DNA of 64,000 nucleotides, taken from positions 124,001 to 188,000 of the forward strand of contig JAKCOZ010000022.1 of assembly GCA_022605955.1 (NCBI GenBank), read 5' to 3'. Below are positions 49,201 through 62,334 of this stretch, piece after piece. The first letter of the stretch is position 1. Each line of letters begins with the position of its first letter. This DNA is from Rallus limicola. Its lineage: Eukaryota > Chordata > Aves > Gruiformes > Rallidae. The notes beneath the pieces are model-generated. The model saw nothing but the letters and a program-made list of their open reading frames with translations, had not been told where the DNA came from and did not search any database. A program made the translations under genes and the position numbers.

Positions 49201-52200
49201 TGCACTTCATTTACAAGCAGAGCTGGTACTTATTTCTGCATAGCACTGTACTGAAGGGTATCTCTAAGATATTAATGGTTACTGAATTTATGGGCAGAGA
49301 ATTTGTGGCAAGATAAAAAAGTGTTTAATTCATAAAAAAATTACTTGAGAAATGCTATCCTTGCGTTTTTACCTTTCATTTTGAAAAAGTTTCTTAATGC
49401 AGTTGGGGAAACAGGAGAGAAAGGGAGTAAGAGGGATAATGTGAAAAGTATCTAAAAGGCCTACTGGAGATGGTCAGAAAACTATTGCTTTTAGAAATGC
49501 TGTACTGATTTGGCTTCACAAACAGTCCAAAACACGTTACTTTTAAGGTGAATCCAAAGCATCCTACAAACCCACAATGTCTTAGTTTGCCCACCCCAAA
49601 GCCGGATAAACCAGAATTATTTCTATCTTTACTTGTGCCAAGCTGCACAAGTTGGGTTTAATTTCCCACACAGACTTCCAGCAGGCCAGACATTAACGCC
49701 TCTAAGTTTTAGACCCAAAATTTAGCATATTGGTTTTGACAGATTTAAGTTGAAATAAAATTAAAACCAACATAGCTGTGACTCCACCATACACATTCTA
49801 TATACTGATCAAAAATGTCTGAAGCAGAATACTCAAAATACAACTAATATTGACTTGATACAAGTAACAACCACTATCAACATCCAGAAGCATGTAATGC
49901 AGATGATGCACTTGACCACACGTATTTCATCTCTAAATTGGACAGCTCTTCAATGCTAGATCCATGGTCACAGATCTCCCAGTAAAATAAATGTAATAAA
50001 AAAATGTATTACTGTCTCTTGGAACTCGTACTCTAAAGAGTTAAATACATTTCTAGCTACAGTGAACTGGAAAGGACTGTAAAGCATTTAAATAGAGATT
50101 TAGAGACTTAAGTTTAAACATTGGATGATGGAAGCGTGTATGGAAATCTCACTGTCTTCTGTGGAAACTCTGCAGACTGCTTTCAAATTTCTCACTTACA
50201 TGAGAACCAACAAAACCAAAATAGAATAGCATGGCTTGGAAATGATGGATGCAACTGTGTGAGTCTTTGCTGCGGGACTATTCACTGAAACTAATCTACG
50301 TATGATTGATTGCAAAATCTGTTCTTTTGTAGATTGCACAGAAAATGGGGTTTTTTTTCTAGCCCATGGAAATGTTAAAGATATCGAAATGTGCTTGCTT
50401 ACTGAGTCTCAGAAAAATGTCACAATTTTCAATGCACCAAATTTGTCAGTTTAAGTCAATCAGTATGCTTTGTTAAATAGTTTTGATAGGCTTCTGAGTT
50501 ATACTGCACTTTCTCTTTTTTTAAACATGTTTCTAAATTGAAATGAAATTTCAAAACAGAATAATTAAATCAACTTGGGGGGAAAAAAGGTGTGGTTTGA
50601 AAAATCCATAGAATAAAGTGGATGCTTTCACAACTTCAGAACTTTTCTCTGAAGCTTCTGAGTTGGGAGAATTACTGTAGCACACTCTCGCTTGTTTATG
50701 GTTTCCAGTTTTGCAAGTTGTTTTTTTTTAGTAAAAATGCCTTTACAAAAATTTCTACACACATCTTTTTGCTTGACTTTCAAATCATATAGGGAAGTAG
50801 AAGGATGCCATATACACTTAACCCCCCGCAACTGCTTTATACCTTGCAAAAACGCAGCAGTGTCCAATACAGATTTTGGTTTGGACCCTTTCCTGTTATC
50901 ACAAGGTCATTCAGTCAGTACAGCATCTGAAGACTCAAAGCCTGTGCATATCAGAAGTCTTTTTTTTTTTTGTTTAGTCTGCAATGTCATCTTCATCAAA
51001 GTCTGAAAAGAGCTTGGAAGAGGCTGCAGTCCCCTGGTAGCCCTGTGCTTGGAGGTGTGTGGTTTGAGAAATGCTTTTATTGGGAAAAGTGTCACAAAAA
51101 TTTCTTTATAAACTTCATCAGGTTCCATGCTCTGGTATCAATTCATTCCCAGAAACATTGGCGGCTTGAGTATCTCTTGTAAAACTCTGACAGCCCTGAG
51201 CATGTGGCAGTTCTAATGATATTTGTCTTATCCCTTTCACCTCGTGACACATTTTACCCTCATCCTTCGCTCTTGATATTGCCACATCCACAGTCCCCTT
51301 TCTGCAAATTCCTCTGAAAAACCCAGCGCAGCTGACAGCAGCCGCTCTCTTTCCTTTCTCTTTGGATGTGCTGTGGGAGATGTACTTCTCCATGGCAGAG
51401 ACAGACTGTCCCTTAAGACCTCTTTGGTGACTAGATCACAACAAGAATGACAGACCTGACACTGGGGACAAGAACATATATTTTCATTGGGTTCTGGAGA
51501 AAATATTTGTAATTCAAAAGCATTCTTTTTTTGATTTGGCTGAGACAGAGACCAGACTCCGTAGTCCGGGATTTATTGCCTTAAAGATTTAAAGACAGTG
51601 CAATACTAAATTAAAAACAAAACAAACAAATAAAAAACCTCCCACCCAAAAAAATCCCTAACATAAAAACAAACCCAAAGTTAAATTAAAGCGTAACACC
51701 AGTAATGAAACAAACCATTAACAACAATAATCTGATCCTTTTGCCCTTTCTGCTTTTCCCTGGTGTTCTCTACTTTTTGTTTTTTATTTGCCTCTAGTTG
51801 TTCTTTCAAACACTATTCCTTCCATTCATTCTGGTGGGAGTTTTCATGTATTTATCCAAAGGCATATGAAGAATAAGCTTTTTTTACCTCTTGCCATTTG
51901 TCTTCTTTCAATAAAGTGAAACTCTGTATATGGAAAATGTCTGTAGTCAAAAGCACAATGTTTTCAGCAATGAGTTGGGAAAAATATCTTTACCCATTTA
52001 GATAAAGATGAATAAGAGAAGGTTATGGTTTTCAGAGAAAAATGCTGTTTCTCAGTTTTACAGTGCTAGTTGTATGGTGAGGAGAGGGTGAAAATTCACA
52101 GGCCACTGAGATTCCTACAGGGATAAGGAGGCTGCTCGGATTACACTAGACTGCAGGTAAAGCCTGTGCTAACTCCAGGGAGAAGGTGTAGAGTTACCTG

Positions 52201-54890
52201 GCAAGGGCAGGAAGTTTTTCATTGTAACATCATAAACATCTCCACCAGATAGACTGATGTTGGAGAAGAAATAGGGTAAAACAACAGGATAAAAAGGAAT
52301 ATTTTTCCATGACAAATAAAAGATACTATCAAAGGAGAAGAAATGTACAGAAGTGCAGGAGATGACCAAGACACAGACCTAAGTCACAAAAGACAGCACA
52401 AGATGATTCCAGTAAAGATCCATGCAGACCTGAGCTTCAACTTTTCTAGCTTTGTGGAAGAACACAAGTATAAAACTGTGCTTATTGATAACTGAAAATC
52501 AGGGCTTAGAAGGCCAAATGTTTTTCTCAGTACACGGATCCAAACCTGTAGTTTACCTGACTGCTAGACAGACATTTTAACAGGACACTTTCAGCAGTAA
52601 TCACGGCACAGTAACAAGGGACACTGCAACCCATCTTAGGAATCACCTGCAGAAAGCAATGAAGAGCAAGTACGACCCACCCGATGAACACTGCCCTAAC
52701 TCAGAGTCTCATCTGTAAGCCAAAAATGTGCCACATGGATTTTATTTTTTTTATATAGACGAGCATTTAAAATGCTAATACAAACAGCATGCAGAGAAAC
52801 ATGAGTGCTTCTGAAACACCACAGCGTTTCAGAAGTGCAGGGAAGCTCTCGCAGGTTTTTGGGTAGGTATGTATTGAACCTGCTGCACATGTTAAAAGCG
52901 GTATCAGTTGCAGAGTCATGTTCAGGGTGCAGCTTTGCTCAGCTCTGGCTAAACCCTCGACTTTCTTACCCATTATACTTCACAGATCCTGTATTAAACT
53001 CCTTCCACCTCCAAATGCTGGTTACAATCCTGTTTTCATTTGCCTGGGCTTCAGGTGCAGCAATACATACGGTCAGCTTGGTGTCTCTTACTGTATATTA
53101 TACTCTGTATCATCTTTCTAGATATACCCTGTTCCTTTCAGTCTCATTCACCCTTGCTGGCACTGTTCATATCTCATGAGATAATCTGTGACAATTTACA
53201 GATGCTTGCTTTATCAGCTCAGGTTCACATAGTTATTTCAAGCACATTCTCTGCATTGTGTATGTAAAAATTAACAAACTATAGTAAAAAAACATGTGTT
53301 AGTTCTGAATACAGCAAAGACATGAACACAAGTTCACTTCACAGTCTGACAGAGAAGGAAAAAAAGAACAAAGATCAAAATACTATGAATATTACTTAAT
53401 GACAAAAAGTACTTGTAAAAACCTAAACAGTAGCTACAAACTTGTTCAAGTATACATTACCGCACTTCAGGACAAATGTGCCTCAGACATGGGAGCCATT
53501 ATTTTGCTTTATTTTTAGACCAGTGTTCTTATGCACATGTCAGTTATCATAACACAGACTGATGGTCAGGTCTAGACTGTCACCATGTTCAACAGTGTTT
53601 CCTTCAAAAAGCTCCATTGTGGGATATGACAGTTAAACACTCTCTGCTCTCATAACAACTGCACTTTGGGGAAGAATTGGGCTTTTAAGAATTACCTGTT
53701 TAATATATCCCTTTTGAAAGTACCTATTTCAAAAAAAAACTTAGAGAGAAGCAATTGCGTTGATAGGGATCATTTCATCTATGTTCAGCAGTATTGAGAG
53801 CTGTGCTGCCATGGGAATTACGGTTCTTCATGGCTAATCACAAGAGCAGTAGTAGCATGGGCTCTATTCATGAGAAGAGACTGTTCATCCTGAAGTGGTT
53901 TGACTACCTTGAGAGCCAGAAAGAAATGCATTCATAAATTCAGTACCACAAACCGGGAGACAAATTAGCTACAGCTTCTAATTTCCACTTGGAAAAAAAT
54001 AAAACTATAGGAAACCCCTAATTAAGCTTCTTCCCCTAATTGAATAAGTTCATCCTCAAATAAAATAAGGCAGCCCACAACCATTAGTAAGTATAGATCA
54101 CAACCTGTATGCAAGTGACACTTCAACTCATTCCTTTCCATAAAGCCTACAGGAGGCTCCAGCCAACTGCCTGAGCTGATGCACTGCTGCTACCCAGCCT
54201 TCAAAAGAGCATCAGATTTAATTTTCACCGACAGACATTAAAGCAAGCTTTTTAAGTGGAATATGAGGAATCACTACTGGAAAGTAGGACAGGTATATCA
54301 GGGGATCTAAATGCAGGTCTGTTCCTTCTCAGGAGCCTGGTTTGAAAATTTTACCCTTTGCTTTTCTTTGTGTCTTTCATAGTACATCATAAAAATAGTC
54401 TTACGTGGTAGAACTGCTTTAGAATTAAAGACTGGTATTTCTGCTCTCTTGCTCATGCACTGCCCAATAAATAATCACAAATGTTTGTTACTCTTTCCAC
54501 TTTATTAGTGGGATCATGCCCAGTTCAGGAGAACATTGCAAATAATTATAACTCACAGTTCATCACCCCACCTGTCCTCATCTTTCCTCAGCCTCTTCCA
54601 TTGCTTTTTGTTCCCTCCTGACTGCCAGCTGCTGGTACAGATGTCACTTCCTGGCAGATGTCTTCACAAACCCCACAATTAGTATCTACCCACAGAGGAG
54701 ACCGTGACAGAGGTGACTGCACAAATCCAGACTTCAAAGTGCAAGAGGCTAAATAAGATTCTCTTGCTCCCTGCACATAGGTTTACTTGATGTAAATTTC
54801 TTGTAGGTGATGGTTTCATCATCACTGTTCTTTTTAAAATAAAAGAATAAGCCAAATAACTCCTTTTAAAACAGGCGCACAGTAATGTAT
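46280..54890. other. Unique AT-rich DNA, no gene seen
   Basis: An A-run (46323-46336) follows soon after the LTR. A 23-bp tandem pair lies at 48717-48762. Open frames up to 124 codons (52805-53179 plus) occur with overlapping frames and no motif. No splice-bounded coding segment was recognised by eye. Confidence 0.5.
48717..48762. repeat. 23-bp tandem duplication (two copies)
   Basis: GCATTCCTGCAAGTCATGGA recurs 23 bp later as GCATTCCTGCACGTCATGGA. There is one clear difference between copies, so the duplication is fairly recent. Confidence 0.9.
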
Positions 54891-54894
54891 TAAA

Positions 54895-55460
54895 GAGGGA
54901 TATGGAACTCAACCCTACAGCCAAGAGCAACACACAACAAGAAGAATGGAAGGGCTGTGGTCAGTCCATAGCAGCTTCTGACTCCTCACACTTCTCCAAG
55001 CTCCTGACCTCTTCCAGAGGCTGCAAGACAAACCCAGCCCTGCATGGAAGGGTCTGCCCCACCACAGCTCTCCAGGGGCTGCCCTTTTCTTCAGATGACG
55101 CCCACCTGCCCTGGCACAGGGTCCTCCGTGCACTCCCATGTAAATCCCTGCTTCTCCGGAGAATCCCCACGCATCAGGGGAACCTCTGCTCTGGCACCTG
55201 CAGCCCTTCTTGCCCTCTTACCTGGCTGATCACAGGGCTGGGGTTCTCCTCTCTGGGGAAAGCCGTCTGCACACGGATTTGCCCCTTCTTACATCAGAAA
55301 CCGAGGTCTGGCACAGGGCAGCCCAGTCTCTCCTCACCAAGGCCTCCCCCAGCTCCCCGGTTACCAAGCATTCCCATGGACACTGGATACAGAGCCGCCC
55401 ATCATGCCAGGCCACCCCAGGAGCAAAGGCTTCTGCTTTGAGCTGTGAGAGAGCATAGTA
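54895..55460. other. GC-richer patch with overlapping open frames
   Basis: About 550 bp is clearly richer in G+C than the surroundings and contains some CpG. The longest open frame of the window (54902-55441 plus, 179 codons) lies here, but other frames on both strands are open over the same DNA. That is expected where stop codons are rare because of G+C content. The translation is rich in serine, proline and leucine with no known domain. A good splice-donor word, CAG/GTAAGA, occurs on the minus strand near 55216. This could be an exon of a non-coding transcript, an old repeat or a simple composition patch. Confidence 0.35.
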
Positions 55461-55464
55461 TAAC

Positions 55465-58400
55465 TGTAACTAAACAGGAGGTGAGAGGTCAATACAAAAT
55501 CTACAATATTCCACTGTGCTGAAGTTCTGATCTTGCTCTATTTTAAACCATCACTGCTCCCTGAACATCCGCGCTAGTGTAAGAAACTATGATACCAACA
55601 AGCCCTGTATCACTACAAGAGCTTTAATGTTTTAATGAGGTTCAAAACATTACCTTTCTCAGCATTTGAAAATATGGAAATAATTAAGCCTGATTTTCTT
55701 CAAAGCTTTCCAGCCTCCTAATGAGGTCTAATGAATTCAGCATGGAAGATTTAACGACAGGTGCCTTTGCATTAGGAGGCCACAAACGGCACCTGCAAGC
55801 CTTTCCCTCAAGAAAGCTAAGAACAGCCTTGGTGCTGCTCCCCCAGCTCCAGCTGCCATGCCAAATACAGGGCACTGTGCAACACCCACACCGGGCCCAG
55901 CCCTGGCCTCCACACACTGCCTATCACAAGTACTGAGATATTCTTGTAACATACATGCAGTTCCTGATTGTTAGTTCAATGTAGACTGCAGGTTGCTAGG
56001 ATTGTTTTTATCCTTTTGGTTGAGAGTCTGCAGTAAAAGTGTTGCAGGAGAGACTCCCAGCTGCTGCTCTGCAGAGGAATACATCACCACAGTGTGCACA
56101 CAGGCTGAGGTCACATAACGTTCTCACTACCACACAGGCAGAATCAGAAATGGTACTGCAGCTCAGACGAGTCTTAAATCCAAGAGACTGCTCTCCTCCT
56201 TCAAAGTGAGTAGGTGAGCTCCTTCCCCACAATGCAAGACTTGGTTTTTGACCCCAGCCTTTTCCTCTGAGCTAACAGATGTCCCAGAAATATGACTCAG
56301 GTTACACCAAGAGAATGGGATGAATTCAGCGAGAAGGATCTTGGAGTACAATGCCCTCGCTGCTGCACAGGAGGTAATACAGATTGCCTAGGCCAGTTCA
56401 CAGACCCACGGTGACAATGAGCTCAGCAATGAAGAAGCAATCTTGAGTGACCCTACAAATCCAGAACAGAGTCACTGTGAGTGGTTCGGTGGCTGTTGGT
56501 GCTCACCTCTACTTCAGCTGAACTCAAGGAATTTCCTTTTCTGCCTAGATGATGATCCCCAGTGTCTTACTCTCATCTCACTGTTTTATACCAGGGAAGG
56601 AAATTTCTCAGCATTTATTTCTTCCTCTTAGCAAGCAAATGGACTAGTGAGAGCTCACAGGGAAAACAGATGTTAAAAATTGGTGCTGACACTCACAAAC
56701 TATTTTGTTACCCATGACAGCAGCCAAAGGGAGTCTCCTGAGGAATCTCCTGAGGAATTTCTGGAGAATACAGATATGGCTGGTCTCATTACTAATTACA
56801 AAAAGAATTATGCCCCTGCATTGTAGCCCCTATCCCTTAGCATGAGATCCCCATAGCTACAACCTTCTCAAATGACAACTAAAGGCACTCACACACAAAA
56901 GCCAAGCAAGGTCTTTTTCATTCTTTAAATCGGTTCTTTTCTCAGTTTCAAACTCATCTAACTTTCATGCTTTGTTTGTCTCTGAGACCTATGTGCTTTC
57001 CTGCTTCATGCTCCCAATGCAAGGAAGAAAACTCCCTCACAGATATCAGTTCTCCAGGCCTCTGTGCCTATGACTTTGCAGGCAGCCCTTTCTGATCCAC
57101 TCTGGGTATAGCGGGGTCCAGCTATTTACCTCCTGTATTCCCATGTCAGCATTTTACTCAGAGAAAATCTCCAGCTTGCCTCAACCTAAAAGTTTCTAAT
57201 TCTCCTCAAGCACTGAACACATACCTGCCCACCCACCTCTGACTTCTCATCTTGACCTACAGAAAGGTAAATGCATATTTACCTGAGGCAGTCAAAAAAC
57301 ACAGAAATGGAAAACAAGAGTTAAAATCTCAATTTAGTGATTTTTGTTGTATTATAAGTCCTTTTATTAAAAGAATTGGCTGTTTTAATCATAAATGACA
57401 CCCACATAATATAAGACATTAAATATACCCAGCTTTCCTAAGGAGAAATACATCCATATACCCAAAAGACAGTCACCCCCCTCCCCACAGTCCTAACCAG
57501 AAGACTCTTCTCCTCACTCTGTACAAACACCATGAGCAGCAGTAGCACCATGGTGGTTGTTGTGGCACATTCCGTGCGCAGCTTCAGCTCTGGAAGGTGC
57601 AGTGGCTGAGTATGATTAATCAGAGTCTCTCTGCTGCAGGAGCCAATGGAAGGCACAGTGCTAAGCATTTTTCAAAAATGAATAATAACCCAGGTACCTG
57701 GCACCTGCGTGTGAAGTGAAGCATTACAAACAAATGAGGAGTAATAGAGCTTACTGGGCATAAAATGTTATTGTTTTATAAAAAAAAGTGCAGAATAAGC
57801 AAACTAGAAGTAATCACCCTGAGCACTTCTACCAACTAAATAACCTTTAAACTTTCTGAGGTCCTACAAAATAACATGATTGATTAGCATCTGCACAAGT
57901 CTATAAAGGGGAACAGGACATACATACTTAGAAATGATATTAGAATTTTAGTCCTGCCTTAGCTCTGTTGCTGTTCAAATATTAAAACATTTAGTTAACT
58001 ATTTTAATGGTCCATCTCTTGCTATTGTGTTTCCTGGGCTATTAAAGTGCTTGTAGAAATATTATTCAGGCTTTAGGTATTTGCCAAATTAATGTCTGGA
58101 GACTGCCAGGCATTTTAAAAAGAAATGCCAATTAATTGTTTCCTTATATTGCACATTATTTAATATACTTTGCTAGAGATCCATCGTGCTAACAGTCCCC
58201 CCTGCTTGGAATTTTAAATAAAGAGCAAAAAAAAAGAACCTTTAAAGGAAACCAAGGCTGATGCATATGCAGATGGCAGGCTTATGGCTGGACTGTAAGG
58301 TTAGCAGTCCTTGCATTTACTAGGTAAAACTTTGCCAATTTCTGATAGCCTATTTCCAGAGAGTTGGAAATAATATTTTGGCATACATACAGCTACATTA

Positions 58401-60765
58401 ATCCTACCCTAGAAATCAAAATTGAACTTGGATTCATCATTAGCAACTTATCAATTGTAGCAGACAATATTGCTGGTTTCATGTGTCCCTATTTGTTTTC
58501 TTATTTTTTTCCATCTGCTTTAATGGAACATAAACATCCTTAGCTCAAAATCTCCCTTCTGGTGTGTCCTAATGTATAGAAAATTTTAGGCTCTGTTTGG
58601 TAGCAATACCTCACTTTACACTAAGAACAAAGATGAACTTAATCAGTCACTAATTCCAGCCACTGTAGAGTAAATTCCACTTGAAAAGGAGAATTAATTC
58701 ACAATACACATGGTCCAGCATCTAGGAAAAAAACATCACTGACAGAGCATTTAGATTCCTGAACTGTAGTTCCTTTATGTTAAATCTAAGGCTTGGATTA
58801 TTTTTTTGTGGATATGTACTCCATACATGAACTTAGAAGAGATCAGCAGAGTAGGGAGACTTGAGAGACTAATAGGTGCTGATCTCCAGACTGCCAGGAG
58901 TTCAGAAAGTTGAAAAATTCAAATTTTTTTGCTTTTCTAAGTCACATGCTGCAGGGAAAGCAAAGCCAATCTTATCTTCCCTTTTTGCTATGAAAAAGTT
59001 AAGAGAACAGAAGCATTACCACACCCAGAGCAGAACTAAACCTGGAGAATGCAAGGCAAGAGCTAAATGTTTATGTTGGAAAACCAACGAGTATGAAAAT
59101 CTGAGCTATCTTCTTTCCCCTGAAATTAAAGTCAGTTTTTAAAGGCTTTTTAGAAAACAATGCAGCACGACTGACTCTGAGAGAAGTTGGGTATTTAGTA
59201 GGCTGACTGACATGAGGGGTTGAATTTGCATTTGGCATACTTTAAATGTTCGAGCTGAAAGGAGTGAAAGCCTTTGTTTTGAAACACAAAAATATCACAC
59301 TGTGGAGAAAGAGAGAGAAAGAGAATGAAAACAACTGAATGATGGATTGAGAGATAAACATTGTGCATTATTGTTTATTCAAGCAGCTAGCAGCACTAAA
59401 TAAGGTTTTCCTAATATCATTACTGTGGTGATTAACATCCTTTTTCACACTTAAAAATCATTCCTGGAACTCAGAAGTGAATTGATGTCTCCCCACTATA
59501 ATTAATTACTCCACATTTAATTGCAGGAAGCCGCTTGCTTTTTCAACTCTGCACTTGCAAAGTAGTGGCTTAATTCTGCTCCCTTTCAGCTCTGTTCTAC
59601 GTGGGACCGGTGGAGGCTGGGGTGTCAGGATGATGAAGGACCTGCCCCCTAGCCTTCTCTCTCTGTAAAGCAAGCAGCTCCGGTCTGCCGTCCTACATCT
59701 CTGCCTCAGGAGGGGGAAAGCAGCCAGCTTCGAGTTTTAAGTACGGAACCAGAGAGGACAGACAGGATCGTAAAAGAAATATTCGCTGTGCTTTAACAAG
59801 CACAGCCAAGCGTTCTCTGCTGGCTGTAATGAAAACGGTGTCCTGAGAGTTTCTGAGCAGTTATAAGATCACAGGGGTCACCTGGGCTACAGTCCATCAC
59901 ATCAGTACGAGGGAGAAAATTCCTGAAAGTAAGAAAAATGGAGCCTAAAGATTGCTGAGGAGATTGCAAGAATACCGCATTTTGATTCTGAGACTTTGCT
60001 GGGGGGTTGTCAAGCTGCTGCTAGACAGGGAGAGAACAGAGGAGCGGTGCTGGCGTTTCCTGTTCAGCTGCTACAAGCACATCTTGGCATAAATGTGCAA
60101 ATAATGGCATCGACTGAATTCTGACAGGCACGTTCTTCCTGTTCCTGTTTTGATACACAGCTTCAACACCAGCAACAGTGGTATGGTCTGTGGCACCCCT
60201 TATGTACCCCGTATAGAAACAACTGTGATATACTGCAGTAGCACAGTAAAAAAGCAAGTATTCATTTAACACAAATGAATCAAAAACATCAAAAAAAAAT
60301 GCAGAACATCATCAGTGTATCACATCAAATCAGCTTGTTCGGTCTCCACCCAAGGATGACTTCCCTCCAGTAGCTTCATTCTGTTAAGCACACGATAGGG
60401 CCTACAGCCCCTATTAAGACACTGCCGAGATGTTCTCTCTGCCACTGGAACAATGTTTGAAAGAACACAAAATTGGCTTTCAGATCCCAACCTGCATCCA
60501 ATTCCCTGTGCACAGATAACAGGAAACTAGTTTACATACGGACACATACGTGCATGTAACACTCTCCAAAAATAATCACTTCTTTTTTGTGTTGATGAGA
60601 TACTGAAAAAGCCCTTGGGGCACAGAATACAGAACTCATTGCTTTTTATTATTTATCTTCCTACTTGAGCTTAATTTGAACATCCTAACCTATAAATACG
60701 GGCAGCACAGAGGAAAGAAAAATGCAGGTTTTAACAGATAGTTCTACTTAAAATCCTTCTGCTAC
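55465..60765. other. Unique AT-rich DNA with enhancer-like stretches
   Basis: No exon or transposon was recognised. A 12-bp direct duplication (TCTCCTGAGGAA) lies at 56734-56757. TAAT-rich, low-complexity-free stretches at about 58000-58200 and 59160-59540 look like conserved non-coding DNA; the latter includes a GA-rich tract (59304-59330). The stretch 59580-59760 is G+C richer without a clear open frame. Confidence 0.45.
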
Positions 60766-60784
60766 CTAATGGCTGCATTTAGGA

Positions 60785-60965
60785 GAGACAAGCTCTTCTC
60801 AGAGGGGCACAGTGAGAAGACAAGCAGCAAAAGACATGGCCTGGAATACAGGAGCTTCTGCCTGGATAGAAGGAAACTAAATTTAATCAGGAAGATGGTC
60901 AAGCACTGGAAGAGAGGCCCAGAGGGACCCTGGGATACCCAGTCTTGGAGATACTCACACTCAGT
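60785..60965 (+). mobile_element. CR1 LINE 3' UTR fragment, truncated at both ends
   Basis: The plus strand reads GACAAGCTCTTCTCAGAGGG, then CAGTGAGAAGACAAGCAGC, TGGAATACAGGAGCTTCTGC, GGTCAAGCACTGGAAGAGAG and finally CAGTCTTGGAGATACTCACA. These blocks match the CR1 region around the start of the 3' UTR. The terminal 3' UTR and octamer tail are missing, as in the CR1 ending at 12431. The 77-codon open frame across it is incidental. It is moderately diverged. Confidence 0.7.
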
Positions 60966-60969
60966 CCCA

Positions 60970-62105
60970 TGGAGCTCAGCACATGAAGAAAAGAATGAAT
61001 AAGCAACTATAAAATGATCCTTAAAATAAGTATCTGCATATCCTGATAATTTATAATTCTTTTAGTGTCTTATTTCAGCCAAGAATCAAAACCCAGTTGT
61101 GCCGAATCCCAAAGCTCAGATAACCTCATCACCCTGAAGTGCTTAAAAAGTGAACCTCTGGTGGCAAGCCTGCTGATACAACACACAGAGAAAAAGCACA
61201 GATTGACAATGAAACCACTCTGAACAGAGACATAAGCATCCCATCCTACACTACATAATTAATTCATCACCTTATCCAAAAATTCAACAATCATTTCAGT
61301 ATGTTGAACTATCTTCAAAGAATGAAGCCTTTGTGTGAGAAGAACGTGTTTTCAGCATCAGACTTCAGCAAGGACTGAAGACAAAAAGCTAAAGGTATAC
61401 TGGTTAAAGAACCTTGTCGTGGGCTTATATTGAAATAATGAGGCTGTCAATGGATGTCAATTAAAGGCATAATTATCCTCACTGAAAACTGTTTAATTCC
61501 TGCAGGCTGGGATTCTCATCCTCTTGAATGTTCTATCCTGATATGAAAAAACCCTCCTGTATTTAAAAATGCTGTTACTCAAACAAACTCTTTTTCCCCC
61601 ACTCTGTAGCTGCATATTTTAATATTGCAATGGATTAGAAATCATAGCTTTCTCAAAAGCAAAGAACAGTGTCCTAAGAACTACTTCCTCTTCTAAAATG
61701 CTAATTTTCTTTAGATAAATAAGCATTCTTGTCATATGTCAATTTATTTTACAGGAGAAAAATCAAGAAACCAAAGAAAACAAACTATGCACATACTTAG
61801 ACTACAATAATACAAAATTGTACCTTTTGAAAAGCTTTGATTGTTCCCTTACCATGAACTTTTGCCTTTTTGAATTGCTAATTCAGTTAATGGGTTCATT
61901 TTGCTCTGAAATTTGCATAATGAAAATTACCAGCCTTACAAGGTCCTCCATGCACAAAACAGTTTGCATATTTTGTTACAAAGGTTGCGTTTCACATTGG
62001 GAAATAGTAGGATGTCTTGAAAAAGGTAAAAAAGTAAGATGCTACATGACGGTCAGTGGTATAACAGTACTTGTTAGCATTTTTAAAAGAAAACATGAAG
62101 ATCTG
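60970..62105. other. Unique AT-rich DNA, no gene seen
   Basis: An open frame of 111 codons (61818-62153 plus) has no known motif and ends just where the minus-strand candidate exon ends. A segment at 61430-61500 with repeated TGTCAAT words looks enhancer-like. Nothing else was recognised. Confidence 0.45.
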
Positions 62106-62107
62106 CA

Positions 62108-62119
62108 TTTATTTTTATT
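62108..62119 (-). terminator. Tandem AATAAA polyadenylation signals for candidate gene
   Basis: Read on the minus strand, two adjacent AATAAA hexamers lie about 26-37 nt beyond the stop codon of the candidate terminal exon (62145-62147). This is a reasonable position for cleavage and polyadenylation but would leave a very short 3' UTR. In AT-rich DNA AATAAA is frequent, so the support is only moderate. Confidence 0.3.
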
Positions 62120-62144
62120 CAATTTAATACCGCAAACCCTGATC

Positions 62145-62334
62145 CTAAAGTAAGGCTGTGATCGCTGCTTTGTCTTTCAGACTAGCCACAGAGTAGCCAG
62201 CCAGCTCCACGGAACTGGAACTTTGGCCACCACAGTAGGACATGCAGTGGAACTGCAAAGCCTCATCATAAATCTGTGGAAGGTAGTGTTTCAGTTTGGT
62301 TTCCAGAGACGCTGTGAAAGGCAGTGTTTGATAT
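62145..62334 (-). CDS. Candidate terminal coding exon of an unidentified host gene
   Basis: This is the best candidate for host coding sequence in the window. On the minus strand a pyrimidine-rich tract (CCCCCCATTCTCTGTCATGCAG) precedes position 62334, as at a splice acceptor. From there a frame stays open for 62 codons after one carried-over base and stops at TAG (62145-62147). The peptide includes SLETKLKHYLPQIYDEAL and later FHCMSYCGG and LKDKAAITALL. The mixture of charged and hydrophobic residues looks protein-like, with no membrane segment. The upstream exon-like piece ending at 63524 supplies two bases (AG) that join the first A into an arginine codon. I do not recognise the family. 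The opposite strand is also open over part of this segment with its own splice-like borders (62181-62282), so the coding strand is not certain. Confidence 0.4.

Noticed and set aside
54902..55441. 179-codon plus-strand open frame as a host gene
   Set aside because: Several other frames on both strands are open over the same GC-richer DNA, and the translation has no recognisable domain. It is better explained by composition.
60769..61002. 77-codon plus-strand open frame
   Set aside because: The DNA matches the CR1 3' region, so the frame is not a gene.
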